Assembly (NCBI GenBank): GCA_002385985.1
Contig: DGEO01000026.1
Location: 6,607 to 31,372, forward strand
Length of the DNA stretch: 24,766 nt
Direction: 5' to 3'
From: Anaerolineaceae bacterium UBA3924
GTDB taxonomy: Bacteria; Chloroflexota; Anaerolineae; Anaerolineales; Anaerolineaceae
Shown here: one piece after another, positions 7,842 to 14,990 of the stretch
Layout: every line of letters begins with the position of its first letter
How positions within the stretch are numbered: position 1 is the first letter of the stretch
Translations under genes and position numbers: made by a program
The notes under the pieces: generated by a model
The model's database searches: none
What the model saw: only the letters and a program-made list of their open reading frames with translations
Told to the model about the DNA's origin: nothing

Positions 7842-8411
7842 TTACCGCGCTTTCACTGGCCTGTCGTGCAGCCAGTCCCAGAGCATCTCTTCGGCCTGGC
7901 GGGCCAGCGCTTCCGTCCGGGGGGACAGCGAGCGGGTGAAGTTGAACGAGAACCCACGGACGGCCATCAGCCAGGCCTGCGGCTGCCGGCCAAAGAGGGA
8001 ATCCACCAGGAACAGGCAGGTCTCTGGAGTCATATGGTGGGTGAGCGGCGAGGTCTGGAACTGCGGCTGCAGTTCCAGACAGTACAGATCCTCCGGCTGG
8101 CTGCCGGTATGGGCGTCCACAAAGCACACCTGGTCGAACCCGGCGATCAGTTCCGCCATCTCCGGCATGATCTGCAGGTCGAACAGCAAATGCAGCCGCC
8201 CGTCCTCAAAAACCCGCTCGGACTCATCCCTCAGGCCGGTACCGCCGGGATCCAGCCGGGCAGCCAGGTGGTCCATCAGCACCCAGGCGACGCCGTCGTC
8301 TTCCCGGTCCGGGTTGCCGATACCGATCAGCAGTTTACGCGGAGCAGGAGAACCTGCTGCTCCTTGTTCAGGGGACAGCAGGTTCTCGCTGTTGTTGTAC
8401 TCGCCGGTCAT
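7842..8411 (-). CDS. hydrogenase maturation endopeptidase (HyaD/HycI/HoxW family)
   Basis: This Ni-dependent protease removes the C-terminal peptide from the large subunit after Ni insertion. The core starts at about residue 27 with KLLIGIGNPDREDDGVAW, the family GNPxxxDDG motif with its acidic Ni ligand. FVDAHTG and HHMTPET supply the later Asp and His ligands. The start is placed at the ATG at 8411, one base after the large-subunit stop; upstream in-frame codons lie inside that gene. With 189 aa it is longer than typical members, because of a roughly 25-residue low-complexity N-terminal lead encoded by an inverted repeat. The adjacent substrate ends in DPCLSCSTH plus a 25-residue extension. 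Confidence 0.9.
   Translation of the reverse strand: MTGEYNNSENLLSPEQGAAGSPAPRKLLIGIGNPDREDDGVAWVLMDHLAARLDPGGTGLRDESERVFEDGRLHLLFDLQIMPEMAELIAGFDQVCFVDAHTGSQPEDLYCLELQPQFQTSPLTHHMTPETCLFLVDSLFGRQPQAWLMAVRGFSFNFTRSLSPRTEALARQAEEMLWDWLHDRPVKAR
8348..8387. repeat. 12-bp perfect inverted repeat in start of endopeptidase gene
   Basis: GAGAACCTGCTG at 8348-8359 is repeated exactly in inverse at 8376-8387 with a 16-base spacer. A competing shorter stem, GGAGCAG (8341-8347) with CTGCTCC (8357-8363), shares one arm. The repeat lies in the part of the endopeptidase gene that encodes the non-conserved N-terminal lead. Confidence 0.8.
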
Positions 8412-8412
8412 T

Positions 8413-9840
8413 CTAACCGCGGCGAAGCTGCCTGACGGTGTTGCCGTCCGGATCGAGGATATCCACCACGATCGGCATCTGGCCGACGGCGTGGGTCGAG
8501 CAGGACAGGCAGGGATCATGGGCGCGGACGGCGGCTTCGACCCGGTTCAGCAGGCCTTCGGAGATCTCCGGCCCTTTGATATAGGTCTTGGCGACGCTGT
8601 CCACCGCAGTGCTCATGGCCCAGTTGTTGTGCCCGGTGGCGACGATCAGGTTGACCTTGGTCAGCTGGCCGTGCTCGTCGGCTTTGTAGTCGTGGATCAG
8701 GGTGCCGCGCGGGGCTTCGATCACACCCACACCCTCACCCTTGTAGTCGTGGCGGGTGTTGATGATGTCGGTGCTGAGGATGTCCGGGTCCTCCAGCAGC
8801 ACGCGAACTTGCTCAACGGCGTAGAGGGCCTCGATCAGGCGGGCGTAGTGGAAGTACAGGGTCTGCTCCACCGGATGGCCAGGGTTGAGGGCCTTGAACT
8901 CCTTCAGGGCTTCGTTGGCCAGCGGCGTGGAGATCCGGTCGGACACGTTCAGGCGGCCCAGCGGACCCACGCGGTAGACGCCTTCCGGCCAGCCGAGCTT
9001 CTTGTAGTAGGGGAACTTCAGGTAGGTCCACGGCTCCACGTGCTCGGCGATGTAATCCAGGTAGCTGCTGTCTTCGAACAGCTCCAGCTCGGCGCCGCTG
9101 CGGTCGATCAGGCGGATCTGGCCGTTGTACAGCTCGAGCGCGTTACCGGGTTTGACCAGACCCAGGTAGCCGGACTGCAGCACGGCGAACTTGTTGATGT
9201 CCTCCTGATTGGCGGCAGCCCAGTCCTTCATGATCTTCAGGCCCAGCTGAAGGGTGGCGATGGCCTCGTCCACGCCGGAGAGGATGTAATCGCGGCCTTC
9301 CGCAGAGAGGGCTTTGTTGACGCCGCCGACCACGGCGAAGTTGGGGTGAACCCGGCGGCCGGCCAGGGTGGAGATGATCTCCTGGCCGAACTTGCGCAGG
9401 TTCACGGCCTTGAGTGCCAGACCGGCGTTGGACTGGATCAGGCCGACCACGTTGCGGACAGCCGGGTCGGCGTCGAAGCCCAGCAGCAGGTCAGGGCCGG
9501 CCAGCTCGAAGAAGTGCATGCCGTGGCTCTGGATGACCTGGCCCATGTGCATCAACTCGCGCAGCAGCTGCGCCGGGCGGGGGGCGGGAGCGCCGTAGAC
9601 CTCATCCGCGGCCTTGGCAGCGGCAAGGTGATGGCTCACCGGGCAGATACCGCAGATGCGCGGGGTGATGGACGGCATTTCGAAGACCATGCGGCCTTCG
9701 CAAAATTTCTCAAAACCGCGGAACTCGTTGACATGCAGGTAGGCGTGCTCGACGCTGCCGTCATCCTTCAGGTGGATGGTGACCTTGGCATGCCCTTCAA
9801 TCCGGGTTACGGGTTCAATTGTTACTTTCTGTGCAACCAT
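8413..9840 (-). CDS. hoxH: [NiFe]-hydrogenase large (catalytic) subunit, HydL/HoxH type
   Basis: Catalytic subunit of a soluble group 3-type [NiFe] hydrogenase. The first Ni-binding pair is C63 and C66 in RICGICPVSHHLAAAKA, the form seen in NAD-linked HoxH-like proteins. The second pair is C444 and C447 in DPCLSCSTH (442-450). Cleavage is expected after H450, releasing 25 residues that begin AVGQMPIVV. At 475 aa the size is normal, and no signal peptide or membrane segment is present, so it is cytosolic. An AGGAGAGG ribosome-binding site precedes the ATG. It follows the small subunit by 12 bp and overlaps the endopeptidase unit almost directly. In the proposed complex it pairs with the HydS/HoxY-like subunit and passes electrons to the HydABC-like module. 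Confidence 0.95.
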   Translation of the reverse strand: MVAQKVTIEPVTRIEGHAKVTIHLKDDGSVEHAYLHVNEFRGFEKFCEGRMVFEMPSITPRICGICPVSHHLAAAKAADEVYGAPAPRPAQLLRELMHMGQVIQSHGMHFFELAGPDLLLGFDADPAVRNVVGLIQSNAGLALKAVNLRKFGQEIISTLAGRRVHPNFAVVGGVNKALSAEGRDYILSGVDEAIATLQLGLKIMKDWAAANQEDINKFAVLQSGYLGLVKPGNALELYNGQIRLIDRSGAELELFEDSSYLDYIAEHVEPWTYLKFPYYKKLGWPEGVYRVGPLGRLNVSDRISTPLANEALKEFKALNPGHPVEQTLYFHYARLIEALYAVEQVRVLLEDPDILSTDIINTRHDYKGEGVGVIEAPRGTLIHDYKADEHGQLTKVNLIVATGHNNWAMSTAVDSVAKTYIKGPEISEGLLNRVEAAVRAHDPCLSCSTHAVGQMPIVVDILDPDGNTVRQLRRG

Positions 9841-9852
9841 TCGATACCTCTC

Positions 9853-10395
9853 CTAGTGCCAATGCAGCAGTTCATCTTTGAGTTCGGGGCGCCGGCCCTG
9901 AGCCAGCTCGCTCAGGACGTGGAAGATCGTATCTGCACTGGGAGGGCAGCCAGGCACATGGACATCCACCGGGACCACTTCCTGCAAGGCGCGGGCGCGG
10001 GTCATCTTCGCCAGCTCGGGATCGTCCGGAACGGCGCCGCTCTCGTCGGTGCTTTCCGTCTCGACATAGGCGCGTTTCAGGGCCTCTTCGATTCCGCAGA
10101 AGTTGCGCATGGCAGGCACACCGCCGAACACGGCGCAGTCACCTAGGGCGACGAGAATCTTGGCGCGCTCGCGCATCTTGCGGGCCACTTCTTCGTTGGC
10201 GCTGTTGTTGATGCCACCTTCCAGAATGCCGACGTCCACACCTTCTTCATCGGGCTCCTTCAGGTCGGTGATGGGTGTGGAGCGGAGGTCGGCCAGTTCA
10301 GCGATCAGCGCGATCCGCTCGTCGATGTCCAGCAGGGACATGTGGCAGCCTGCGCACCCACAGAGCCAATCGCTTGAGATTTTCGGTTTTGCCAT
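9853..10395 (-). CDS. hoxY: [NiFe]-hydrogenase small subunit, HydS/HoxY type
   Basis: A 180-aa short small subunit without the C-terminal double-cluster domain of membrane hydrogenases. The proximal [4Fe-4S] ligands are C14 and C17 in CAGCHMSLLDID, C87 in LGDCAVFGG and C150 in VPGCPPS. There is no Tat signal, so it is cytosolic. With only one cluster, onward electron flow must go through the Fe-S-rich HydA-like protein encoded 28 bp upstream. An AGGAGA box with about 7-nt spacing supports the ATG at 10395. It overlaps nothing and has no unusual residues apart from extra Cys at 12 and 100. Confidence 0.95.
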   Translation of the reverse strand: MAKPKISSDWLCGCAGCHMSLLDIDERIALIAELADLRSTPITDLKEPDEEGVDVGILEGGINNSANEEVARKMRERAKILVALGDCAVFGGVPAMRNFCGIEEALKRAYVETESTDESGAVPDDPELAKMTRARALQEVVPVDVHVPGCPPSADTIFHVLSELAQGRRPELKDELLHWH

Positions 10396-10423
10396 TCGAT
10401 TTTCTCCTGTCCAGTATCAAACA

Positions 10424-12346
10424 TTAAGCCGCGATGGCGACTGAAGACAGCCGTTCAGCCAGCGCTTCCTGCCAGCCGTCGTCGACCGTCACGCCCAGCA
10501 CTGCCGCCAGACCGGTGAGCGCTTCCACGTTGGTGCGCACGTCAGCCGCGGGCTGGAGGGCATGACGGGCAGTTTGCAGCCGGCCTTCCAGATTGACAAA
10601 GTGGCCGTCCTGCTCCTGGAAGTTCGCCACGGGCAGGACCACATCGGCTTTGTCCATCAGCGGGGAGACGTAGCTGGCCTGGAGCACCAGTCCGGGGACG
10701 TTGGAAAGCCGGCTGACCCAGTCCTCGGAGGGATCTTCATCACCCAGCGCCGCATAGATCACCTGGTGGCCGTTCAGGGCGAAGGGGCTGTCGAGTTGGT
10801 ACTGAGCCGCCGTCACGCTGTTCGCGCCACCCTTGGTGCCAAGCACTTTCGCGCCGGTCAGGTCGGCCAGATCCATGAGGGTGGGCAGCGCCTGCGGCTG
10901 CTGTGCCACGAAGCGAGCACCGAAGACAAGCACCGGTTTCTCGGCGGCTTTGAGCAGTTCCGCGGCCTGCTGGAAGGACTGGGCGTCGATTCCGGTGCTG
11001 GCTGCCAGCGAGGCCAGGGATTCCTCCTTGCCGATGATGGCGCTGGCGATGCCGCGCAGCACGTCCACTTCCTTACCGGGCTCGTACTTCAGGGAGAGAT
11101 CACTCAGGCCGTCAAGACCGTTTGCACCGGTGTCGACCAGCAGCAGCCTGACGCCGTTCGGCAGAATGCGCTTGACGAAGAAACCGGCCACGCGGTGTTC
11201 CACAGTCAGATCGTCGCCGAAGATGACCACCGTGTCGGCGGATTTCAGGTCCTCAAGCTTGCCTTCAAAACCAGCGCCGCGAGCGGCTGCAAGTTCGGAT
11301 GCGGCAGCCGTCGTGTAGCCTTCCTCAAAAGTGGTTACCAGGCCGGATTTCAGCCCGTCGGCAAACAGCTTCTTGAAGATGTACAGGGCTTCGGCGGAAA
11401 GGCGGGTGGAGGCCAGAGCAGCCACTTCGCGGTTCTGCAGCCGCCCGGCGGCAGCCGCCAGGGCTTCTTCCCAGGTGGCGGGCTCGAGGGCGCCGTTCTT
11501 GCGCACCAGCGGGGTGGTAATCCGCTCGCGCTGCTCGGAGACGGCGCTGTAGCGGCCGCGCTCGCAGAGAACGCCGCCGTTGACCGGGCCTTCCCAGTCG
11601 CCTTCCACCCGGACCAGGTTGTTGTCGCGGGTGAGCACTTCGACGGAGCAGCCCACGGAGCAGCCGCCGCAGATGGACTGGGTAATGTCCAGATCGACGC
11701 GGTGGCCGCGGTAAGCCGACCAGCGGTCGATCAGCGCGCCGGTGGGGCAGACCTGCACGCAGGTGCCGCAGGAAACGCAGGTGCTCTCACCCAGCGGAAC
11801 GCCGAGGTCGGCGATGAGCGTGCTCTTGGCGCCGCGCTCTTCAAACCCCAGGGTGTGATTGCCGACCAGCTCGCCGCAGGCCCGGACACAGCGGCGGCAC
11901 AGGATGCAGCGGTTGTTGTCCAGGACGATGTACTTGTGACTGGCGTCCACGGGGTAGGGAGAGTAGTTGGGAATGAGCGGCCAGTGCGTCATGTCCAGTT
12001 CGTAGGCGGAGTTCTGCAGGTCACAGTCGCCGCCGGACACCTGGCAGTACGGGCAAAAGTGGTTACGCTCGCTGAAGATCAGGGAAAGAACGAACTTGCG
12101 GGCTGCCAGCACTTTGGGTGACTTCGTCTGCACCTTCATGTTGCTGCCAACAGGGACAGTGCAGGACGTCATCAAAGTGCGCGCGCCTTCAATTTCCACC
12201 AGGCAGAGGCGACAGCCCCCGTAGGGTGTCAATTCCGGATGGTCACAGAGGGTCGGAATCTCGATTCCGGCCGCACGTGCCGCATTGAGTACAGTCGTCC
12301 CTTCAGGGACTTCAACGGTTTTCCCGTCGATGGTTAATGTGACCAT
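10424..12346 (-). CDS. NuoG/HoxU-like Fe-S subunit (HydA-type electron hub)
   Basis: This 640-aa protein carries many Fe-S sites. An N-terminal plant-type [2Fe-2S] domain has C34, C45, C48 and C62. A His-Cys [4Fe-4S] site has H96, C98, C101 and C108. A double ferredoxin has C147/150/153/157 and C190/193/196/200. A NuoG/FdhA-like [4Fe-4S] site has C226/229/233/261. The remaining 380 residues are a molybdopterin-oxidoreductase-like domain ending soon after FQEQDGHFVNLEGRLQ; no molybdenum-ligand residue is evident, as in NuoG. It probably links HydS-HydL to HydB-HydC. The ATG at 12346 is chosen because AGGAGG (12356-12351) sits four bases before it; the frame opens ten codons earlier without such a site. 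The start overlaps the stop of the preceding small ORF (TAATG). Confidence 0.92.
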   Translation of the reverse strand: MVTLTIDGKTVEVPEGTTVLNAARAAGIEIPTLCDHPELTPYGGCRLCLVEIEGARTLMTSCTVPVGSNMKVQTKSPKVLAARKFVLSLIFSERNHFCPYCQVSGGDCDLQNSAYELDMTHWPLIPNYSPYPVDASHKYIVLDNNRCILCRRCVRACGELVGNHTLGFEERGAKSTLIADLGVPLGESTCVSCGTCVQVCPTGALIDRWSAYRGHRVDLDITQSICGGCSVGCSVEVLTRDNNLVRVEGDWEGPVNGGVLCERGRYSAVSEQRERITTPLVRKNGALEPATWEEALAAAAGRLQNREVAALASTRLSAEALYIFKKLFADGLKSGLVTTFEEGYTTAAASELAAARGAGFEGKLEDLKSADTVVIFGDDLTVEHRVAGFFVKRILPNGVRLLLVDTGANGLDGLSDLSLKYEPGKEVDVLRGIASAIIGKEESLASLAASTGIDAQSFQQAAELLKAAEKPVLVFGARFVAQQPQALPTLMDLADLTGAKVLGTKGGANSVTAAQYQLDSPFALNGHQVIYAALGDEDPSEDWVSRLSNVPGLVLQASYVSPLMDKADVVLPVANFQEQDGHFVNLEGRLQTARHALQPAADVRTNVEALTGLAAVLGVTVDDGWQEALAERLSSVAIAA

Positions 12347-12690
12347 TATTCCTCCTGAACAAATTCTGGCTTGCATGTTTCATGTCGAGCTGAATACCAT
12401 TCATATGACAAACCCCGGACGGGCATAGATTTACAGTTAATTGCAGCTATATCCGCCCGAAAATGGTCGTGATCGAGGTGTGCGGCGGGGGTTACGCAAG
12501 ATATCAACAGGTTGTGAGAATCCACCGTCTCCCGGTCGAAATTCAGACCGGCTTTCGGATGCGGGATCCTCTCACACCTGTTGATTTCAGTATGAACCGG
12601 GGTCAACACGCCCCGGTTCGAGCCATGTTTGCGAATGGCCATGCGCACAGCCTCTTTACTGCCGTCCAAGTCTCTCCCAGCTAATGCCAT
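12346..12690 (-). CDS. small unrecognised ORF between hydB- and hydA-like genes
   Basis: A possible 114-aa protein that I do not recognise. In favour: its ATG at 12690 has an excellent AGGAGG (12702-12697) with 6-nt spacing, and its TAA overlaps the next gene's ATG. The first 36 codons or so (MALAGRDLDGSKEAVR onward) use GC-rich codons like the neighbours. Against: after about residue 37 the codon choice changes (TGT, AGG, ATA, TCA, CGA) and no domain, membrane segment or motif appears. Much of the reading frame also coincides with a strongly foldable element at 12475-12654. It may be a real small protein, a decayed gene with a live start site, or a leader peptide. The 77 bp between it and the NuoF-like gene show nothing else. 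Confidence 0.4.
   Translation of the reverse strand: MALAGRDLDGSKEAVRMAIRKHGSNRGVLTPVHTEINRCERIPHPKAGLNFDRETVDSHNLLISCVTPAAHLDHDHFRADIAAINCKSMPVRGLSYEWYSARHETCKPEFVQEE
12475..12654 (-). other. multi-helix foldable RNA element
   Basis: Reading the minus strand, 12654-12644 pairs with 12484-12475 (10 bp, one bulge) and closes the element. CGCAA (12633-12629) pairs with TTGCG (12499-12495). GAACCGGGG/CCCCGGTTC (12619-12611/12602-12594) forms a 9-bp hairpin with an 8-nt loop. 12585-12564 pairs with 12523-12503 as a 21-bp helix with two single-base bulges. That helix is capped by CCGGTC/GACCGG (12551-12546/12537-12532). Nested pairing of this extent inside one 180-base stretch is not typical of plain coding DNA. 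No T-run follows. It does not match any riboswitch, ribozyme or intron signature I know. Orientation is assumed from the operon; the complement would fold similarly. Confidence 0.55.
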
Positions 12691-12767
12691 GCAGCTCCTC
12701 CTGCGAGCTTCGTGGTCATGGGTGATAAAGGGACAAAGGACCGGGCAATTTACAGATAAGTCAACGG

Positions 12768-14552
12768 TTAATCGATATAAATCGCGTGGAAATTGCAGAC
12801 CTGCTGGCAGATGCCGCAGCGAACGCAGATATCCTGATCGATGGTGTGCGGCTGGCGGCGGGTGCCGCTGATCGCATTCGTGGGGCAGTTGCGAGCGCAC
12901 ACCGTGCAGCCCGTGCACTGGTTGGGATCGATGACGTACTTGATCAGCGCGCGGCAGACCTTCGCCGGGCAGCGCTTCTCGTAAATGTGCGCCTCGTACT
13001 CATCCCGGAAGTGCTTCAGGGTGGAGACGACCGGGCCGGGAGCGCCCTGACCGAGGCCGCACAGGCTGTCCTGTTTGATCTCGGCGCACAGGACTTCCAG
13101 CGTGTCCAGGTCGGAAGGTACGCCTTCACCGTTGCAGATGCGGGTGAGGATCTCGAGGATCTTGCGGGTGCCGACGCGGCAGGGAACGCACTTGCCGCAG
13201 GACTCGTCCTGGGTGAACTCCATGAAGAAGCGGGCGATGTCCACCATGCAGGTATCTTCGTCCATCACAATCAGGCCGCCCGAGCCCATGATGGAACCCG
13301 CACCGGTCAGGGACTCATAGTCCACCGGGAGATCCAGGTAGTCGGCGGGCAGACAGCCGCCCATCGGGCCGCCGGTCTGTATGGCCTTGAAGCCCTTGCC
13401 GTCCTTGATGCCCATGCCGACATCGTAGACGATCTCGCGCAGGGTGATGCCGAAGGGAACTTCGATCAGGCCGGTGTGATTGACGTCGCCGGCCAGCGCA
13501 AAGGTCTTGGTTCCCTTGGAGCGCTCTGTGCCCATCGAAGCGAACCAGTCAGCGCCCTTGAGGATGATCTGAGGCACGTTGGCGTAAGTCTCGACGTTGT
13601 TGATGTTCGAGGGCTGACCCCACAGGCCCGACTGCGCCGGGAAGGGCGGGCGGGGGCGGGGTTCGCCGCGCTTGCCTTCGATGGAGGCCATCAGAGCAGT
13701 TTCTTCACCGCAGACGAAAGCGCCCGCGCCGATGCGGACTTCCAGGTCGAAGGAGAAATCGGTGCCGAGGATGTTCTTGCCCAGCAGGCCCCATTCGCGC
13801 GCCTGGGTGATGGCGCGCCCGAGGGTGGCGACCGCCAGGGGGTACTCGGCGCGGCAGTAGACATAGCCGCGCTCCGCACCGATGGCGTAGGCGGCGATGG
13901 CCATGCCTTCCACCACCGAATGGGGATCGCCCTCGAGGACGCGGCGGTTCATGAACGCGCCAGGGTCACCTTCATCGGCGTTGCAGATGATGAACTTGGG
14001 GTGGTTGGCTGCAGCGCGGGCCAGCTGCCACTTCTTGCCGGTCGGGAAGCCCGCACCGCCGCGGCCGCGAAGGCCGGAAGCCAGCACTTCGTCGATGACC
14101 TCTTCAGGGGTCATGGAAGTGACCGCTTTGGCCAGTGCCTGGTAGCCGTCGACGGCCAGGTAATCTTCGATGTTCTCAGGGTCGATCTGCCCGCAGTTCC
14201 GCAGAACAACGCGGACCTCTTTAGGCGTGGGGGCGGACAGTTCCTCGTCGGATTTCTTCGGGGAAGGCGGCAGCAGGAAGCGGTTGGCCACGCGGCCCTT
14301 GAGGAAGTGTTCGGTGACCAGGAAGGGAATGTCTTCCGGAGTAAGGCCCACATAATGAGCGCCTTCCGGATAGACCACCAGTTCGGGGCCGAGAGCGCAG
14401 GAGCCAATCCGGCTGGTTTCCAGCACCTGGACTTCCTCAATCAGGCCCTGAGCGACCAGTTCGTCCTGCAGCGCATCGATCAGCTGGAGCGAACCGCGGC
14501 GGACACAGTCAGGGTCTGTGCACACCAGTACGTGAGAGCGGTAATATTTCAT
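12768..14552 (-). CDS. nuoF: NuoF-like NADH/FMN subunit (HydB/HndC type)
   Basis: The NAD(H)- and FMN-binding subunit, 594 aa. Order of domains: a thioredoxin-like [2Fe-2S]-type domain (1-90; C11, C16, C52 present, with the usual fourth Cys replaced by R48); the FMN/NADH domain with RGRGGAGFPTGKKW (162-175) and NADEGDPGAFMNR (191-203); an SLBB region; a [4Fe-4S] domain with C452/455/458 and C498; and a C-terminal double [4Fe-4S] ferredoxin with C546/549/552/556 and C576/579/582/586. This layout is that of HydB/HndC in multimeric, often electron-bifurcating hydrogenases rather than of Complex I NuoF. It lies 23 bp after the small ferredoxin gene. Confidence 0.94.
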   Translation of the reverse strand: MKYYRSHVLVCTDPDCVRRGSLQLIDALQDELVAQGLIEEVQVLETSRIGSCALGPELVVYPEGAHYVGLTPEDIPFLVTEHFLKGRVANRFLLPPSPKKSDEELSAPTPKEVRVVLRNCGQIDPENIEDYLAVDGYQALAKAVTSMTPEEVIDEVLASGLRGRGGAGFPTGKKWQLARAAANHPKFIICNADEGDPGAFMNRRVLEGDPHSVVEGMAIAAYAIGAERGYVYCRAEYPLAVATLGRAITQAREWGLLGKNILGTDFSFDLEVRIGAGAFVCGEETALMASIEGKRGEPRPRPPFPAQSGLWGQPSNINNVETYANVPQIILKGADWFASMGTERSKGTKTFALAGDVNHTGLIEVPFGITLREIVYDVGMGIKDGKGFKAIQTGGPMGGCLPADYLDLPVDYESLTGAGSIMGSGGLIVMDEDTCMVDIARFFMEFTQDESCGKCVPCRVGTRKILEILTRICNGEGVPSDLDTLEVLCAEIKQDSLCGLGQGAPGPVVSTLKHFRDEYEAHIYEKRCPAKVCRALIKYVIDPNQCTGCTVCARNCPTNAISGTRRQPHTIDQDICVRCGICQQVCNFHAIYID

Positions 14553-14575
14553 GCCATCACCTGATCTGTCAGTTT

Positions 14576-14956
14576 CTATTCCGTGGGGCCGGTAGGAATG
14601 ACGTGATCAGAGACCACGTTTCCAGACTTCACATGATCGCGCATGATGCGTTCGGCGACATCGGGGGTCACTTTGCCATAAGTAACCGTGGGCTGCTCAC
14701 CGACGGTGACCTGAACGATCGGCTCTCGCTCGCACATGCCCAGGCAGCCCGTCTGCGCAACCGTAATCCCGCTCAAGTTATCCTCTTCAATGACCTTGAG
14801 GACAGCCTTCATCGTGTCGCGAGCGCCGGCTGCGATCCCGCAGGTACCCATGGCGACCACCACCTTCGTGCCGCCGCTGGCAGTCTTGACACGGCGCTTC
14901 TCAAGAGCTTCCTCTCGGGCGCGTTTCAAATCATCAATGCTCTTGATCGTAGGCAT
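14576..14956 (-). CDS. thioredoxin-like [2Fe-2S] ferredoxin (HndB-like)
   Basis: A 126-aa protein of the (2Fe-2S) ferredoxin/HndB type that accompanies multimeric NAD(P)-linked hydrogenases, presumably as an electron carrier or small accessory subunit. A charged N-terminal helix (DLKRAREEALEKRR) precedes the fold. The cluster region has GTCGIAAGARD and TGCLGMCEREP, giving C39, C71 and C75, only three of the four ligands of a classical thioredoxin-like ferredoxin. The ATG at 14956 is preferred over a GTG nine bases upstream, because AGGAG lies 10 bases before the ATG but only one before the GTG. Spacing to neighbours is 23-34 bp, consistent with one operon. Confidence 0.88.
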   Translation of the reverse strand: MPTIKSIDDLKRAREEALEKRRVKTASGGTKVVVAMGTCGIAAGARDTMKAVLKVIEEDNLSGITVAQTGCLGMCEREPIVQVTVGEQPTVTYGKVTPDVAERIMRDHVKSGNVVSDHVIPTGPTE

Positions 14957-14990
14957 AAAGTCCACACTCCTCTGCTATGAAAAACGCTTA

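Noticed and set aside
8412..8519. 36-codon upstream extension of the endopeptidase
   Set aside because: It would lie entirely inside the large-subunit gene; the ATG at 8411, one base after that gene's stop, is the natural coupled start.
7732..10146. 804-codon open frame on the plus strand
   Set aside because: Antisense to the endopeptidase and the hydrogenase large and small subunits; composition is that of a mirror frame and no domain is present.
12347..12376. Ten-codon N-terminal extension of the NuoG-like subunit
   Set aside because: AGGAGG lies inside this stretch, four bases before the ATG at 12346, which also begins the conserved [2Fe-2S] domain.
12605..12630. tRNA-like GGTTCGA stretch on the plus strand
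   Set aside because: The GGTTCGA is part of the 9-bp hairpin; no acceptor, D or anticodon arms can be built around it.
12475..12654. Retron-like ncRNA (closing stem, short hairpin, long bulged hairpin)
   Set aside because: The layout resembles a1/a2, msr and msd, but no reverse transcriptase gene exists anywhere in the window and the element lies inside a metabolic operon.
12475..12654. Group II intron or known riboswitch
   Set aside because: GUGCG occurs on the minus strand, but no domain V hairpin or maturase is present, and no TPP, cobalamin, molybdenum-cofactor, c-di-GMP or hammerhead core sequence was found.
12786..14564. 592-codon open frame on the plus strand
   Set aside because: Antisense to the NuoF-like gene, with the Ala/Gly/Val/Asp-rich, motif-free composition of a shadow frame.
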